Positions 1-7,363 of a stretch of DNA of 15,190 nucleotides are shown piece after piece. The notes below the pieces were generated by a model. It was not told the DNA's origin, did no database searches, and worked only from the letters and a program-made list of their open reading frames with translations. The translations under genes were made by a program, and so were the position numbers. How positions within the stretch are numbered: position 1 is the first letter of the stretch; each line of letters begins with the position of its first letter. This stretch comes from an uncultured bacterium (GTDB taxonomy: Bacteria > Bacillota > Clostridia > Lachnospirales > Lachnospiraceae), in the NCBI GenBank assembly GCA_905214365.1, contig CAJMMH010000031.1, forward strand, positions 1-15,190, written 5' to 3'.

Positions 1-1
1 T

Positions 2-121
2 GCGGCTTTCGGTCAATACGGGCTCCACGATGAGCAGGGTGCTGTGCAGTTCGGGAAAAAATCAGAAAGGCAGGAAGAGAAATCAGCCTGGCGTCTGAAA
101 CCGATGCGGAGGAAATTTTAG
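2..121 (+). CDS. Possible 3' end of an upstream gene (partial, unrecognised)
   Basis: The second reading frame is open from the left edge to a TAG at 119-121 and would encode a 39-residue C-terminal tail. Its first half (GQYGLHDEQGAVQFG) reads like real protein, while the second half is basic and overlaps the probable N-terminal coding region of the acetyltransferase in another frame. I do not recognise a family. It could be the end of a neighbouring gene, the remains of a frameshifted fusion with the acetyltransferase, or chance. The window is too short on this side to decide. Confidence 0.25.
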   Translation, partial: AAFGQYGLHDEQGAVQFGKKSERQEEKSAWRLKPMRRKF

Positions 122-123
122 CA

Positions 124-555
124 TTGTACCGGTCGATGATTGGCGGCCCTGCAGACTGGAACCAATACTACCCGAGTATGGAAACGATTGCGTCTGATCT
201 GGAACGGAACAGTTTGTTCGTGATGAAGAATGAGCAGGGAGAGATTATCGCAGCGATTTCGATTGATAAAGATGATGAAGTCGAGAGCCTGGATTGCTGG
301 AACAAAGAAAAGGTTCCGGCAGCTGAAGTTTCCCGGCTTTGCGTCAGAAGCGATATGCAGGGCAGAGGAATCGCAAAAATGATGATGGAATATGTATTTG
401 GAATGGTACAGAACCGCGAGAAGAAAGCAGTGCATCTTCTTGTCCGTACCGGCCATTCTGCAGCTTTCCAATGCTATCGCAGTCTTGGATTTCAGGAAGT
501 TGGAAACTGCCATATGTATGAGAAGGATTTCCTTTGTATGGAAAAATTGTTCTAA
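124..555 (+). CDS. GNAT-family N-acetyltransferase
   Basis: Predicted GCN5-related N-acetyltransferase, which would transfer an acetyl group from acetyl-CoA to an unknown amine. The acetyl-CoA-binding motif A is visible as LCVRSDMQGRGIAKMMMEY, with the Q-G-R-G-I-A pyrophosphate loop, followed by the late GNAT pattern AAFQCYRSLGFQEVG and an aromatic C-terminus. The start is uncertain. TTG 124 has a GGAGGA at 108-113, but homology-like sequence (SLASETDAEEILA) continues upstream in frame to about position 79. That frame is open only from 34 and contains no ATG, GTG or TTG before 124. CTG 88, preceded by AGGAAG at 72-77, is an alternative. The missing start may mean a mutated start codon, a frameshift or a sequencing error. 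A hairpin terminator follows 16 bp after the stop. Family call firm, substrate unknown. Confidence 0.85.
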   Translation: MYRSMIGGPADWNQYYPSMETIASDLERNSLFVMKNEQGEIIAAISIDKDDEVESLDCWNKEKVPAAEVSRLCVRSDMQGRGIAKMMMEYVFGMVQNREKKAVHLLVRTGHSAAFQCYRSLGFQEVGNCHMYEKDFLCMEKLF

Positions 556-571
556 CAGACAAATGTCAGAC

Positions 572-610
572 AACGCCTGTGGTCGAAAGATCACAGGCGT
601 TTTCTCCTTT
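572..610 (+). terminator. Hairpin terminator with GAAA tetraloop
   Basis: The arms at 572-584 and 589-601 pair over 13 bp (one G-U) around a GAAA tetraloop. A T-rich tail TTTCTCCTTT follows. It lies 16 bp after the acetyltransferase stop codon, so it is a good intrinsic terminator for that gene. Confidence 0.8.
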
Positions 611-822
611 ACAGAAAATTTCTTTTATGTGCTCTCGGAATCTCGTTATGTAAGGGAACAAACGCTCCGCAGGGATGCGCACTGCGACGTATAATGTAGA
701 TGCCGCAAGCGACCGTCGCAGACGCGAGAATGTGCCAGGGCGCATTCATAGTTTGAAAAACCGGAAAACCAGTTCTGCTATACTAAAAGAAGTCAAAAAC
801 AAATCTCGCCTGGCAGTTTCTG
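602..822. other. Intergenic region with repeats and hairpins, no gene
   Basis: About 220 bp without a convincing gene. It holds a GTGCTCTCGGAATCT segment near 630-644 that resembles the arms of the palindrome at 10557-10721. A G+C-rich stretch at 660-750 has two inverted repeats: CTGCGAC at 682-688 with GTCGCAG at 715-721, and GAATGTGCC at 728-736 with GGCGCATTC at 739-747 (one wobble). A box at 763-787 is shared with 10802-10826. The hairpin-rich part looks like REP-type or mobile-element remains rather than coding sequence. Confidence 0.5.
763..788 (+). promoter_or_regulatory. Shared box GGAAAACCAGT-N4-CTATACTAAA, copy 1
   Basis: GGAAAACCAGT and CTATACTAAA, separated by four variable bases, occur here and again at 10802-10826 upstream of the CAP-protein gene. 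TATACT (779-784) is preceded by TGC, an extended -10 form. A TTGAAA at 753-758 lies 20 bp upstream, too far for a standard -35. It may be an upstream promoter or a binding site for a shared regulator. It sits about 40 bp before the consensus operon promoter. Confidence 0.4.
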
Positions 823-851
823 TTGACAGCGATAATGGGGATCATTATAAT
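823..851 (+). promoter_or_regulatory. Consensus sigma-A promoter of the kinase operon
   Basis: A perfect -35 TTGACA (823-828) and a perfect -10 TATAAT (846-851) are separated by exactly 17 bp. Transcription should begin near 858 and give a leader of roughly 90 nt before the first gene at 947. No other promoter of this quality is visible before the next four genes, so it probably serves the whole operon. Confidence 0.85.
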
Positions 852-868
852 TTTAATTATTATGGATC
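840..868. promoter_or_regulatory. Palindrome overlapping the -10 and start site (candidate operator)
   Basis: ATAATT at 847-852 and AATTAT at 855-860 form a perfect inverted repeat with a 2-bp centre. They are flanked by GATC at 840-843 and 865-868, making an imperfect dyad of about 29 bp. It covers the -10 box and the expected start of transcription, where a bound repressor would block initiation. The nearby WYL regulators are candidate binders, which is inference. Confidence 0.4.
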
Positions 869-946
869 GGGCAAGTCTCTTGATTTCATTGCGGGGATTG
901 ATACGAATCTACGTTCATGGGGCTTGTTTTGGAGGAGTAAGAAGCA

Positions 947-2437
947 ATGTACAAATATGAAGAGTTGGATTTTAATCAGATTATAAATGACAGCAACATT
1001 GACATGGACAGTCCGGAAGCACTGTACGCGATTGCGCGCTGCTATCGGGACGGAAAAGGCGTAGAGAAAAGCGAAGAGCGGTATCAGGAGTACCTGCAGG
1101 AAGCAATCGAGCAGGGGATGGAAGTACCAGAGGAAAGCAATTCGTTTGGGGAGCCGGAGGCTGATATCCCGCAAAAAAGCTGGGAACAGGCCGCCTTTGC
1201 TACATCAGATGAGATTGCGGAATGTGAGAAGCAGGCGGAGAGCGGAAATGCCGATGCTTGCCTTGCATTGTATGAGTTCTGCCGGGAAATTGATGATGCG
1301 ATGGCAGAAACGTATATCCAGATGGCGCAGGACAACGCGTCAGGAGCGGACGCTAAGATGCAGCAGCGTATTTATATCGCGGCTGCGGAGTGGTACGAAG
1401 AGGAAGAAAAATATTCGTGGGCACTGGATTCTTACAAACGCGCGGTTGAAAGCGGAAGCATTGATGCGTGCTGGGATGTGTGCCGGTACTATGAAAATGA
1501 GGGGGACTCCGCCGAACGCAGGGATAAACTGGAATATTATCGCGGGAAAATTATAGAGTTTGGCACTAATGAAGAATTATTCCGGCTGGCAATGATTTAT
1601 AAAGATGAGAACGCATTGGTGAAAGCGCTTGGTCTGTTGGAGCGTGTGTACCAAAATGTGTCCGATGACACGGATCTTAAGACAGATTGTCTGCTGGAGA
1701 TGATACAGTTAGCTCCGGCACGTTATCCGGCTGATAGGGCAGTGTCTGTGCTCTGGGATGTGGCTGATAGGGAAGATGTCTGTGAGAAGCTGACACAGAT
1801 CTATGGAACAGATCCGAGTCAGACAGGCGGTGCTCTGCTGGAAGCCTTAAAGCCGAAACAGGTCATCTGCCTGGCTTCATGGTATCTGGATCATCAGAAT
1901 ATTACGGCGGCAGAGGCATGGGTAGGCTGTGCCAAAGAAGATCCGGACGGATCAGCAGCCAGTTTGAAAGAAAAAATCTGCGCGGCAAAGGCGGAAGCAG
2001 AGCGGCTGCGGAGAGAAGAAGAAAAAAAAGAGCGGGAGCGGCAGCAGAAGGAAGCAAAAGAAGCGGAGCGCCTGCGAAAAGAGCGTGAACAGCAGGAAAA
2101 AGAGAAATGGCTGCAGCAGAAAAAGGTGGAACAGGAGCGGCTTCAGCGGAAAAAGGCAGAACAGGAACGGCAGAGACGAGAGCTGGAGGAACAGGAAAAA
2201 CGCCAAAAGGAACAGGAACGGCAGGCACAGATCGCTGCAGAAAAGAATCGGAAAAAAGCCCGTCAGGATACCATATTTTTAAAAATAATACCCTCGGTTG
2301 TGCGGATTGTTACGGTACTGTGGTTTCTCTGGTCAATCATTGAAGGGTTTCTTGACTCTTCAAATGATGCGTTTAAGGGAAGTATTTTTTTGGTAATCGT
2401 GATTGCATGTATTATTTTTGTGCGTCTGCGGAAATAA
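947..2437 (+). CDS. Sel1-like repeat protein with coiled coil and two C-terminal membrane segments
   Basis: First gene of the operon, 496 aa, with GGAGGAG at 931-937 before ATG 947. The N-terminal third contains Sel1/TPR-like helical repeats. The clearest is at about residues 23-57 (ALYAIARCYRDGKGVEKSEE onward), with weaker units at about 97-132 and 136-206. Such repeats usually act as protein-binding scaffolds. Residues about 338-441 are almost wholly E/K/Q/R and should form a long charged coiled coil. Two hydrophobic segments follow at about 447-469 and 479-493, so the protein is probably anchored by its C-terminus with the repeats in the cytoplasm. There is no signal peptide. The next gene encodes a shorter paralogue lacking the coiled coil and membrane part. 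Its likely role is a membrane-tethered scaffold for the downstream kinase set, an inference from gene order. Confidence 0.85.
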   Translation: MYKYEELDFNQIINDSNIDMDSPEALYAIARCYRDGKGVEKSEERYQEYLQEAIEQGMEVPEESNSFGEPEADIPQKSWEQAAFATSDEIAECEKQAESGNADACLALYEFCREIDDAMAETYIQMAQDNASGADAKMQQRIYIAAAEWYEEEEKYSWALDSYKRAVESGSIDACWDVCRYYENEGDSAERRDKLEYYRGKIIEFGTNEELFRLAMIYKDENALVKALGLLERVYQNVSDDTDLKTDCLLEMIQLAPARYPADRAVSVLWDVADREDVCEKLTQIYGTDPSQTGGALLEALKPKQVICLASWYLDHQNITAAEAWVGCAKEDPDGSAASLKEKICAAKAEAERLRREEEKKERERQQKEAKEAERLRKEREQQEKEKWLQQKKVEQERLQRKKAEQERQRRELEEQEKRQKEQERQAQIAAEKNRKKARQDTIFLKIIPSVVRIVTVLWFLWSIIEGFLDSSNDAFKGSIFLVIVIACIIFVRLRK

Positions 2438-2544
2438 GATCCGCGTTATTTGGTTATGAACAGGCAGCGAAGCGGATTGCGAATATCTGCTTGGCACGAA
2501 CATGAACAGGAAACGGAAGACCGCACATGGGAGAGGTCAGTGAA

Positions 2545-3384
2545 ATGGAAAATTGTTATTTAGACAAAGATTATGAGCAGCTTATGAATGACAGCAGTAT
2601 TGATCCGGAGAACCCGGATGTGCTGTATGCATGCGCTCATTGCATGAAAACAGGAAGAGGCGTTGCAAAAGATGAAGCGCAGTATCTGGAGCTGCTTCGT
2701 GAAGCGGCCGAGGCAGGCAGCGCGCAGGCACAGGCAGAGCTTCAGGAACAGATCAGGCAGGAGAAGCAGAGAACACAGGAGTCTGGAAGACAGGAAACAA
2801 TAGAAAACGCACCGATTTATGAGTTGGAAAAGATGGTAAAGGAAAAGCGCGCGGATGCCTGCTATCGCCTGTATCAGATCAGTCTGTCAGAGCTTGGCAA
2901 TAAGGAAGAGGCGCAGACGTATCTGGAAAAGGCAATTTCCTATGTGAAGCCGGGGAGGGATTCCGCTGAGTTTCAGCGTACCCTCTGGAAAGCAAAGGGA
3001 GATTTCCTGTTGGAAGAAGGAAACGAAGAAGACGCGCTTGCTGCTTATAAGATGGCAGTTGAACTGAACGATGTACAGGCATGCAAACAGGTCTGCGAGC
3101 TTTATCAGAGCAGGGAGCATACTGAAGAAGAAGCCTCCAGTCTAGAGTATTACCGGAATAAGCTTCTGCAGTATGGTACAGAAGATGACAGGTATGAAAT
3201 TGCGGACGCTTATTTGGAGGAATCCCAGAATTTGAAAGCTGTGAAGGTTTTGCTGAAAATCACGGAACAGCCGGACTGCAGCGATGAGCTGTATGCGCGC
3301 TGCAGGCATCAGCTGGAGTGTTTATCCCCGGCGAGATATCCGGCCGATACAGATCAGAATAAGAAGGATGGCGGAAGTTGCTGA
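2545..3384 (+). CDS. Sel1-like repeat protein, soluble paralogue of the preceding gene
   Basis: 279 aa from ATG 2545. This start has GGAGAGG at 2530-2536 and makes the N-terminus line up with the paralogue upstream (MNDSSID here, INDSNID there). ATG 2527, also in frame and preceded by GGAAG, would add six residues and cannot be excluded. A Sel1-like repeat is clear at about residues 23-58 (VLYACAHCMKTGRGVAKDEA). Further helical repeats match the upstream protein in order, and both contain the motif PARYPAD. In the first protein that motif is followed by about 250 residues of coiled coil and membrane segments; here the protein ends 13 residues after it. It is therefore a duplicated soluble version without an anchor. 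Its stop overlaps the kinase start (TGATG), which suggests coupled translation and probably a physical partnership. Molecular function is not known. Confidence 0.85.
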   Translation: MENCYLDKDYEQLMNDSSIDPENPDVLYACAHCMKTGRGVAKDEAQYLELLREAAEAGSAQAQAELQEQIRQEKQRTQESGRQETIENAPIYELEKMVKEKRADACYRLYQISLSELGNKEEAQTYLEKAISYVKPGRDSAEFQRTLWKAKGDFLLEEGNEEDALAAYKMAVELNDVQACKQVCELYQSREHTEEEASSLEYYRNKLLQYGTEDDRYEIADAYLEESQNLKAVKVLLKITEQPDCSDELYARCRHQLECLSPARYPADTDQNKKDGGSC

Positions 3385-6300
3385 TGGAAAATGAGAATGT
3401 GATACAGGAAAAGAAAGACAGGCGCGGGTATCTGAATAACCGGATGATTGATCAGACCATTTATGCGATCCAGAATTACCTTGGAACGGCATATTTCTAC
3501 GCGATTGGCGATAATCTTCCGGAGCTGATGAAGGTATTCCTGGAGAATGATGGAGCACATGAGCCGTTAGTTGTGATTGACCGGATTATAAAATACTGTT
3601 CCGATGACACAATCATTGCGATTCGGAGTCTGCAGGTGAAAACAAAGGAAAAGACACCTCAGCTGGATGAGAAGCTGCTTGCCATGATATCTGACGATAT
3701 CCGGAAGATTGTTTTGCCGGAAGAGAGACTGCGTTTGGTTCACAGCATGTTTGATATGGCTGCGTTTGTAAAACTTGGAACAATTGTAAAATATCACAAC
3801 TTGGTTTATCCAATGCTGCTTCGGACATTTCCGAAGATGAAAACACAGACGGATGACGCATGGAAAAGCCTGAATTATCGGGGAAAAGATGTCAGAAATG
3901 ATTATCTTGGCCATATGACAGTCAACGCTGCCTGGGAAAAAGACGCGAAGTCCTGGAAGCAGGATATCATCCCATTGGAAACAATCTGCTCCATTCTGAG
4001 AAATGATGATACGGAAAATGCATACAGACAGCTTCAGAAGGAGATTGCGGATGCGATCCGGATCGGTGAAAAGCAGATTTTTACATTTGAAGAGCTGGCT
4101 GAAGAGGCGCAGACAACGCAGGCTGAGCTGAAAAAACTGCTTGAGGGGACGCAGTATCAGAATGAGTGCGGGGAATATACGGTAACTGGAGAGTCGAAGG
4201 AGGCAATTTTAAACCGTATCAGCAGCCGGAAAAATGAGGAAGAGTGGAAGCAGGCGCAGGAGCGGTTGGAAAAGCAGAAACAGTCACAGACCGGGATGCA
4301 AAAGGAAGAGCTCCGGAACATAGTCGCGACAGAAATTGCAGAAGAAAAGGCGGAAGAGATTTCTGGCATTCAACTGCTTGCGGCATATCAGGGTGACCGT
4401 CTGAATGATCTTTGCCTGAGAGAGCTGATCCGGACACATAAGATTGTACTGAGCATATCGATGCTGAGAAATCATAAGGCTAGAGTCTTTCTCGGAGAAA
4501 AACTGATTCCATTTGCGTCAGAACTGATTCAGGAAGGGGCAGAAGCACCGTTTCTTGTAGAGGCATCCACAAGATATACGCTGTTTCAGGGAGTTAAAAA
4601 ATATCGCGGGATAAAAGCTGCTGATTCGGAAGAAAGTCATCTGTCCGAGGAAGCGGCACAGGCAAAGCAGGATCATGCTGCATACTTTTTGGTTGATCAC
4701 CTGAGTAAGAACGGATATCTTTCCTTCGTTGGTATTCCAGTTCCGGGGAAGGATACGGAATTGGCGCTTGCGGAATATGCCGCGTCTCATTATAAAACCC
4801 GACTTTGCATCCTCACCTGCGGAAAAGCGGTTCATCTGGTTGATGAAATTCTAAAAAGCAAGAATCGTTTCTGTATTGTCGGTCGTGTCTTTGACGGAAT
4901 CCGCATCTTTCCTCAGATGCTGCCGATTCCGGCCGGGAAGGAACTGGTAAAGAATACGATTCGTGAACAGGTGCTGAATCACTTTGAACAGACAGAAGCA
5001 CGCCCGGAATTGTTTCAATCCATGCCGAAGCCGCAGAGCTCAAAGCAGCAGAAGCCAGTGCAGGAAGCCGCAGCCGTTCTGAAAATCGAAACAAATACTG
5101 CAGGACGAAATACGGATGACAAGGAAAGCAAGGAAGCGGAAGAAGCAAAGCCAGATGTACATGGAGCACAAAAAGAACCAGAGGCAGCGGATGAGGTACT
5201 GCCATTTGACGGAGAGGTAACTGGTTCCTCCTGCCTGTATACGGAAACCGGAGAATCGGTACATCTGACCGGTGCATTGATTGAAAACGGTGAGGAAGCA
5301 GCAGGAGGAGAAGGGGTTCTTTACCGGACTGATCACTCGAACCTGGTTGCGAAAATTTATTACAGAGCTCAGCGGACAAAAAGGCGGTATGAAAAACTGA
5401 ATGCGATGCTTCAGAATCCGGTAAACGAGCCATGGATCTGCTGGCCGTGCAGCCTGCTGTTAAACGAGCGCGGTCAATTTGCCGGCTATCTGATGCCGCA
5501 GGCTCCATCCGGTACAGTACAGCTTGGAAAAAGTCTTTTCCTGCTGGGCAAGCCGACGCTTCACCAGAAACTGTTTCCGGACTGGAAGCGGGAAGATCTG
5601 GTGAAAACTGCGATTGCCATTACAGATGGTATGAAGGCGCTTCACGAAAAAAATATTTTGGTTGGGGATATTAATCCTGGAAATATTCTGATCGATCCAA
5701 AGAAAGTTGGGCAGGTATTTTTTGTTGACTGTGACAGCTACCAGTGTTTCGATTATCCATGTCCGGTCGGGACCGAGGAATATACACATCCGAACATGGC
5801 GGAACGTCTGCACCTTTCCGGAAAGCTGCAGTTCGGACAAGCAATGCGTACTGAAGCAGAGGAGGATTACTGTTTGGCAATTCTTCTGTTTAAGCTGTTA
5901 AATCCCGGACAGTCGCCATTTATCAATACATCGGATAAGGACTTTCTTCAGACAATGAAAAACGGTGATTTCGCGTTTGCGAGAACCGATAACCGGGTAA
6001 TTTCGCACAGCGCGTGGATGATATGGAAAAACTTCCCAGTATTTCTGACCGAAGCGTTTGATCAGGTATTCCGTCAGTGGAAATGGATTTCCGCTGCAGA
6101 ATGGAACCGGTATCTGCTCAAGTATCAGGAGTGGATTAAAACCCGGAATTTCAGCAATGAACTGTTTCCGGAACTGTACCATGAATACAAGCCGGAAAAT
6201 CCGATCTACCAGAATAAGACCTGTCCGCTGTGTAAAAAGATATTTAATGTCCCTAAAAATGAAAGTGATAAGTATAAATATTGTTTTGACTGCGGGCAGC

Positions 6301-6584
6301 GTCTGAGAGTACTGGAGCAGCAGCGGATTAACATGATCTGCGATGTGTGCGGGAAACCGTTTCTGGGAAATATGAAGATTCTTCATCTGAAGGAGACACT
6401 GAAGTACGATGCGGTGTGTCCGTCCTGTTGGAATATGCCGTGCGCAAGGTGCGGGAAAAAGGCAGATATTGATATCAAAAAGAAAAAATATCTGATTCAG
6501 AAAGGCAAAGCGGTTTATTGTACGGCGTGCAATCAAATGGTAAAGGCAGAAATCGACGCGAGAATGAATCGTTGGAAGGAATGA
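3384..6584 (+). CDS. Multidomain protein kinase with HEPN-like N-terminus and three zinc ribbons
   Basis: 1066 aa from ATG 3384, which overlaps the previous stop by one base and has GGAAG six bases upstream; a TTG at 3378 is less likely. Residues 1-200 are helical and contain R171-N-D-Y-L-G-H177, the R-x5-H form of the HEPN ribonuclease motif. Residues about 340-500 are an alpha/beta region with PIN-like spacing but without a full acidic set. After an E/K/Q-rich linker, a protein kinase domain runs from about 625 to 910. It shows the glycine-loop GGEGVLY (641-647), K657 in VAKIY, D762 and N767 in GDINPGN, and D782 in VDCD replacing DFG. HRD is replaced by VGD, as in some divergent bacterial kinases. 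Six CxxC pairs follow (947/950, 967/970, 986/989, 1012/1015, 1020/1023, 1046/1049), enough for three zinc ribbons. The kinase with the adjacent vWA and PP2C genes matches YegI-type sets. Kinase and zinc calls are firm; the N-terminal calls are inference. Confidence 0.88.
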   Translation: MENENVIQEKKDRRGYLNNRMIDQTIYAIQNYLGTAYFYAIGDNLPELMKVFLENDGAHEPLVVIDRIIKYCSDDTIIAIRSLQVKTKEKTPQLDEKLLAMISDDIRKIVLPEERLRLVHSMFDMAAFVKLGTIVKYHNLVYPMLLRTFPKMKTQTDDAWKSLNYRGKDVRNDYLGHMTVNAAWEKDAKSWKQDIIPLETICSILRNDDTENAYRQLQKEIADAIRIGEKQIFTFEELAEEAQTTQAELKKLLEGTQYQNECGEYTVTGESKEAILNRISSRKNEEEWKQAQERLEKQKQSQTGMQKEELRNIVATEIAEEKAEEISGIQLLAAYQGDRLNDLCLRELIRTHKIVLSISMLRNHKARVFLGEKLIPFASELIQEGAEAPFLVEASTRYTLFQGVKKYRGIKAADSEESHLSEEAAQAKQDHAAYFLVDHLSKNGYLSFVGIPVPGKDTELALAEYAASHYKTRLCILTCGKAVHLVDEILKSKNRFCIVGRVFDGIRIFPQMLPIPAGKELVKNTIREQVLNHFEQTEARPELFQSMPKPQSSKQQKPVQEAAAVLKIETNTAGRNTDDKESKEAEEAKPDVHGAQKEPEAADEVLPFDGEVTGSSCLYTETGESVHLTGALIENGEEAAGGEGVLYRTDHSNLVAKIYYRAQRTKRRYEKLNAMLQNPVNEPWICWPCSLLLNERGQFAGYLMPQAPSGTVQLGKSLFLLGKPTLHQKLFPDWKREDLVKTAIAITDGMKALHEKNILVGDINPGNILIDPKKVGQVFFVDCDSYQCFDYPCPVGTEEYTHPNMAERLHLSGKLQFGQAMRTEAEEDYCLAILLFKLLNPGQSPFINTSDKDFLQTMKNGDFAFARTDNRVISHSAWMIWKNFPVFLTEAFDQVFRQWKWISAAEWNRYLLKYQEWIKTRNFSNELFPELYHEYKPENPIYQNKTCPLCKKIFNVPKNESDKYKYCFDCGQRLRVLEQQRINMICDVCGKPFLGNMKILHLKETLKYDAVCPSCWNMPCARCGKKADIDIKKKKYLIQKGKAVYCTACNQMVKAEIDARMNRWKE

Positions 6585-6587
6585 TAG

Positions 6588-7292
6588 GTGGAAACAATGA
6601 ATGATATGGAACGAATGAACGATATGGTCGTAAAGCTGAAGGATATGGCCGCAAATAACAGTACGCGGATTTTAATCTGTATCTGCATTGACGCGTCCAA
6701 TTCTATGAATCAGCGAATTGGAGAAATTAACCGGGGCGTAATGCAGTTTCTGCGCGGAATGGCGGATAATATCTGCGCGGCAGATGCGGCAGAAATCTGT
6801 GTTTATTCCTTTGGAAGCCATGTCCGGATGCTCTGCGATTATGGAAAGCTCCAGAAAGCAATTGAGATGCTGGAAGAATCCGGGGGTATTCAGGCAAACG
6901 AGGCGGATTCCAATATGGGTGAGTGTATTGAGGCGGCATTAGAGAATCTGAACCGGCATAGAAAGCTGCTGGTTGATATGTCCAAATCCTTTTATCGCCC
7001 CTGGCTGATTCTCATCAGCGATGGAGACGCAACCGATCCATCAGTCTGTGACCGGGCAAGTGAAACGGTGCGGACCATGCTCCGTCAGGGTAAGCTGAAG
7101 GTAAAGTGTCTCAGTATGGGAGATGGAAGCCATAATCTGAAGGATTTTACATTGGATGGCCAGGTAGACCGGCTGGAGGATCTGAAGATCATGGATTTCT
7201 TTTCCATGCTGAGCCGCAGCGTCTCTCAGGCAAGCCAGGCAAGCATTATGGCCGGGGATGCTGAACTGGAAGCAATTCAGCGGCAGCTGTAA
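6588..7292 (+). CDS. von Willebrand factor A (vWA) domain protein, YegL-like
   Basis: 234 aa from GTG 6588, three bases after the kinase stop, with GGAAGGA at 6573-6579. ATG 6597, with AGGTGG upstream, is an equally possible start nine bases on. Almost the whole protein is one vWA fold. It opens with the metal-ion-dependent adhesion site D35-x-S37-x-S39 (in IDASNSM), continues with SNMGE in place of the usual T-containing loop, and has the acidic LISDGDATD loop around D145. These ligands predict a bound divalent metal and metal-dependent protein binding. There is no signal peptide or membrane segment, so it should be cytoplasmic. In related triads (E. coli YegL beside the kinase YegI and phosphatase YegK) the vWA protein is thought to be an adaptor. 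I infer that it binds the kinase or its substrate. Confidence 0.9.
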   Translation: METMNDMERMNDMVVKLKDMAANNSTRILICICIDASNSMNQRIGEINRGVMQFLRGMADNICAADAAEICVYSFGSHVRMLCDYGKLQKAIEMLEESGGIQANEADSNMGECIEAALENLNRHRKLLVDMSKSFYRPWLILISDGDATDPSVCDRASETVRTMLRQGKLKVKCLSMGDGSHNLKDFTLDGQVDRLEDLKIMDFFSMLSRSVSQASQASIMAGDAELEAIQRQL

Positions 7293-7363
7293 CAGAAATA
7301 TAACGTGCCGTGCGATTGACAAGATGCAGGTACGTCGATACAAAGCAGCAGGAGGAAATACGA

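Noticed and set aside
675..986. Open frame of 103 codons upstream of the operon
   Set aside because: It runs across hairpins, the consensus promoter and the start of the real gene, and its composition does not look like protein.
1950..2275. TolA-like protein, from the Glu/Lys/Gln-rich helix of the first operon gene
   Set aside because: The order is reversed (membrane segments at the C-terminus) and the N-terminal Sel1-like repeats do not fit; the likeness is only low complexity.
4813..5508. Minus-strand open frame of 231 codons inside the kinase gene
   Set aside because: It lies opposite a gene with clear domain motifs, has no ribosome site and has a Pro/Ser/Leu composition typical of a reverse-strand shadow.
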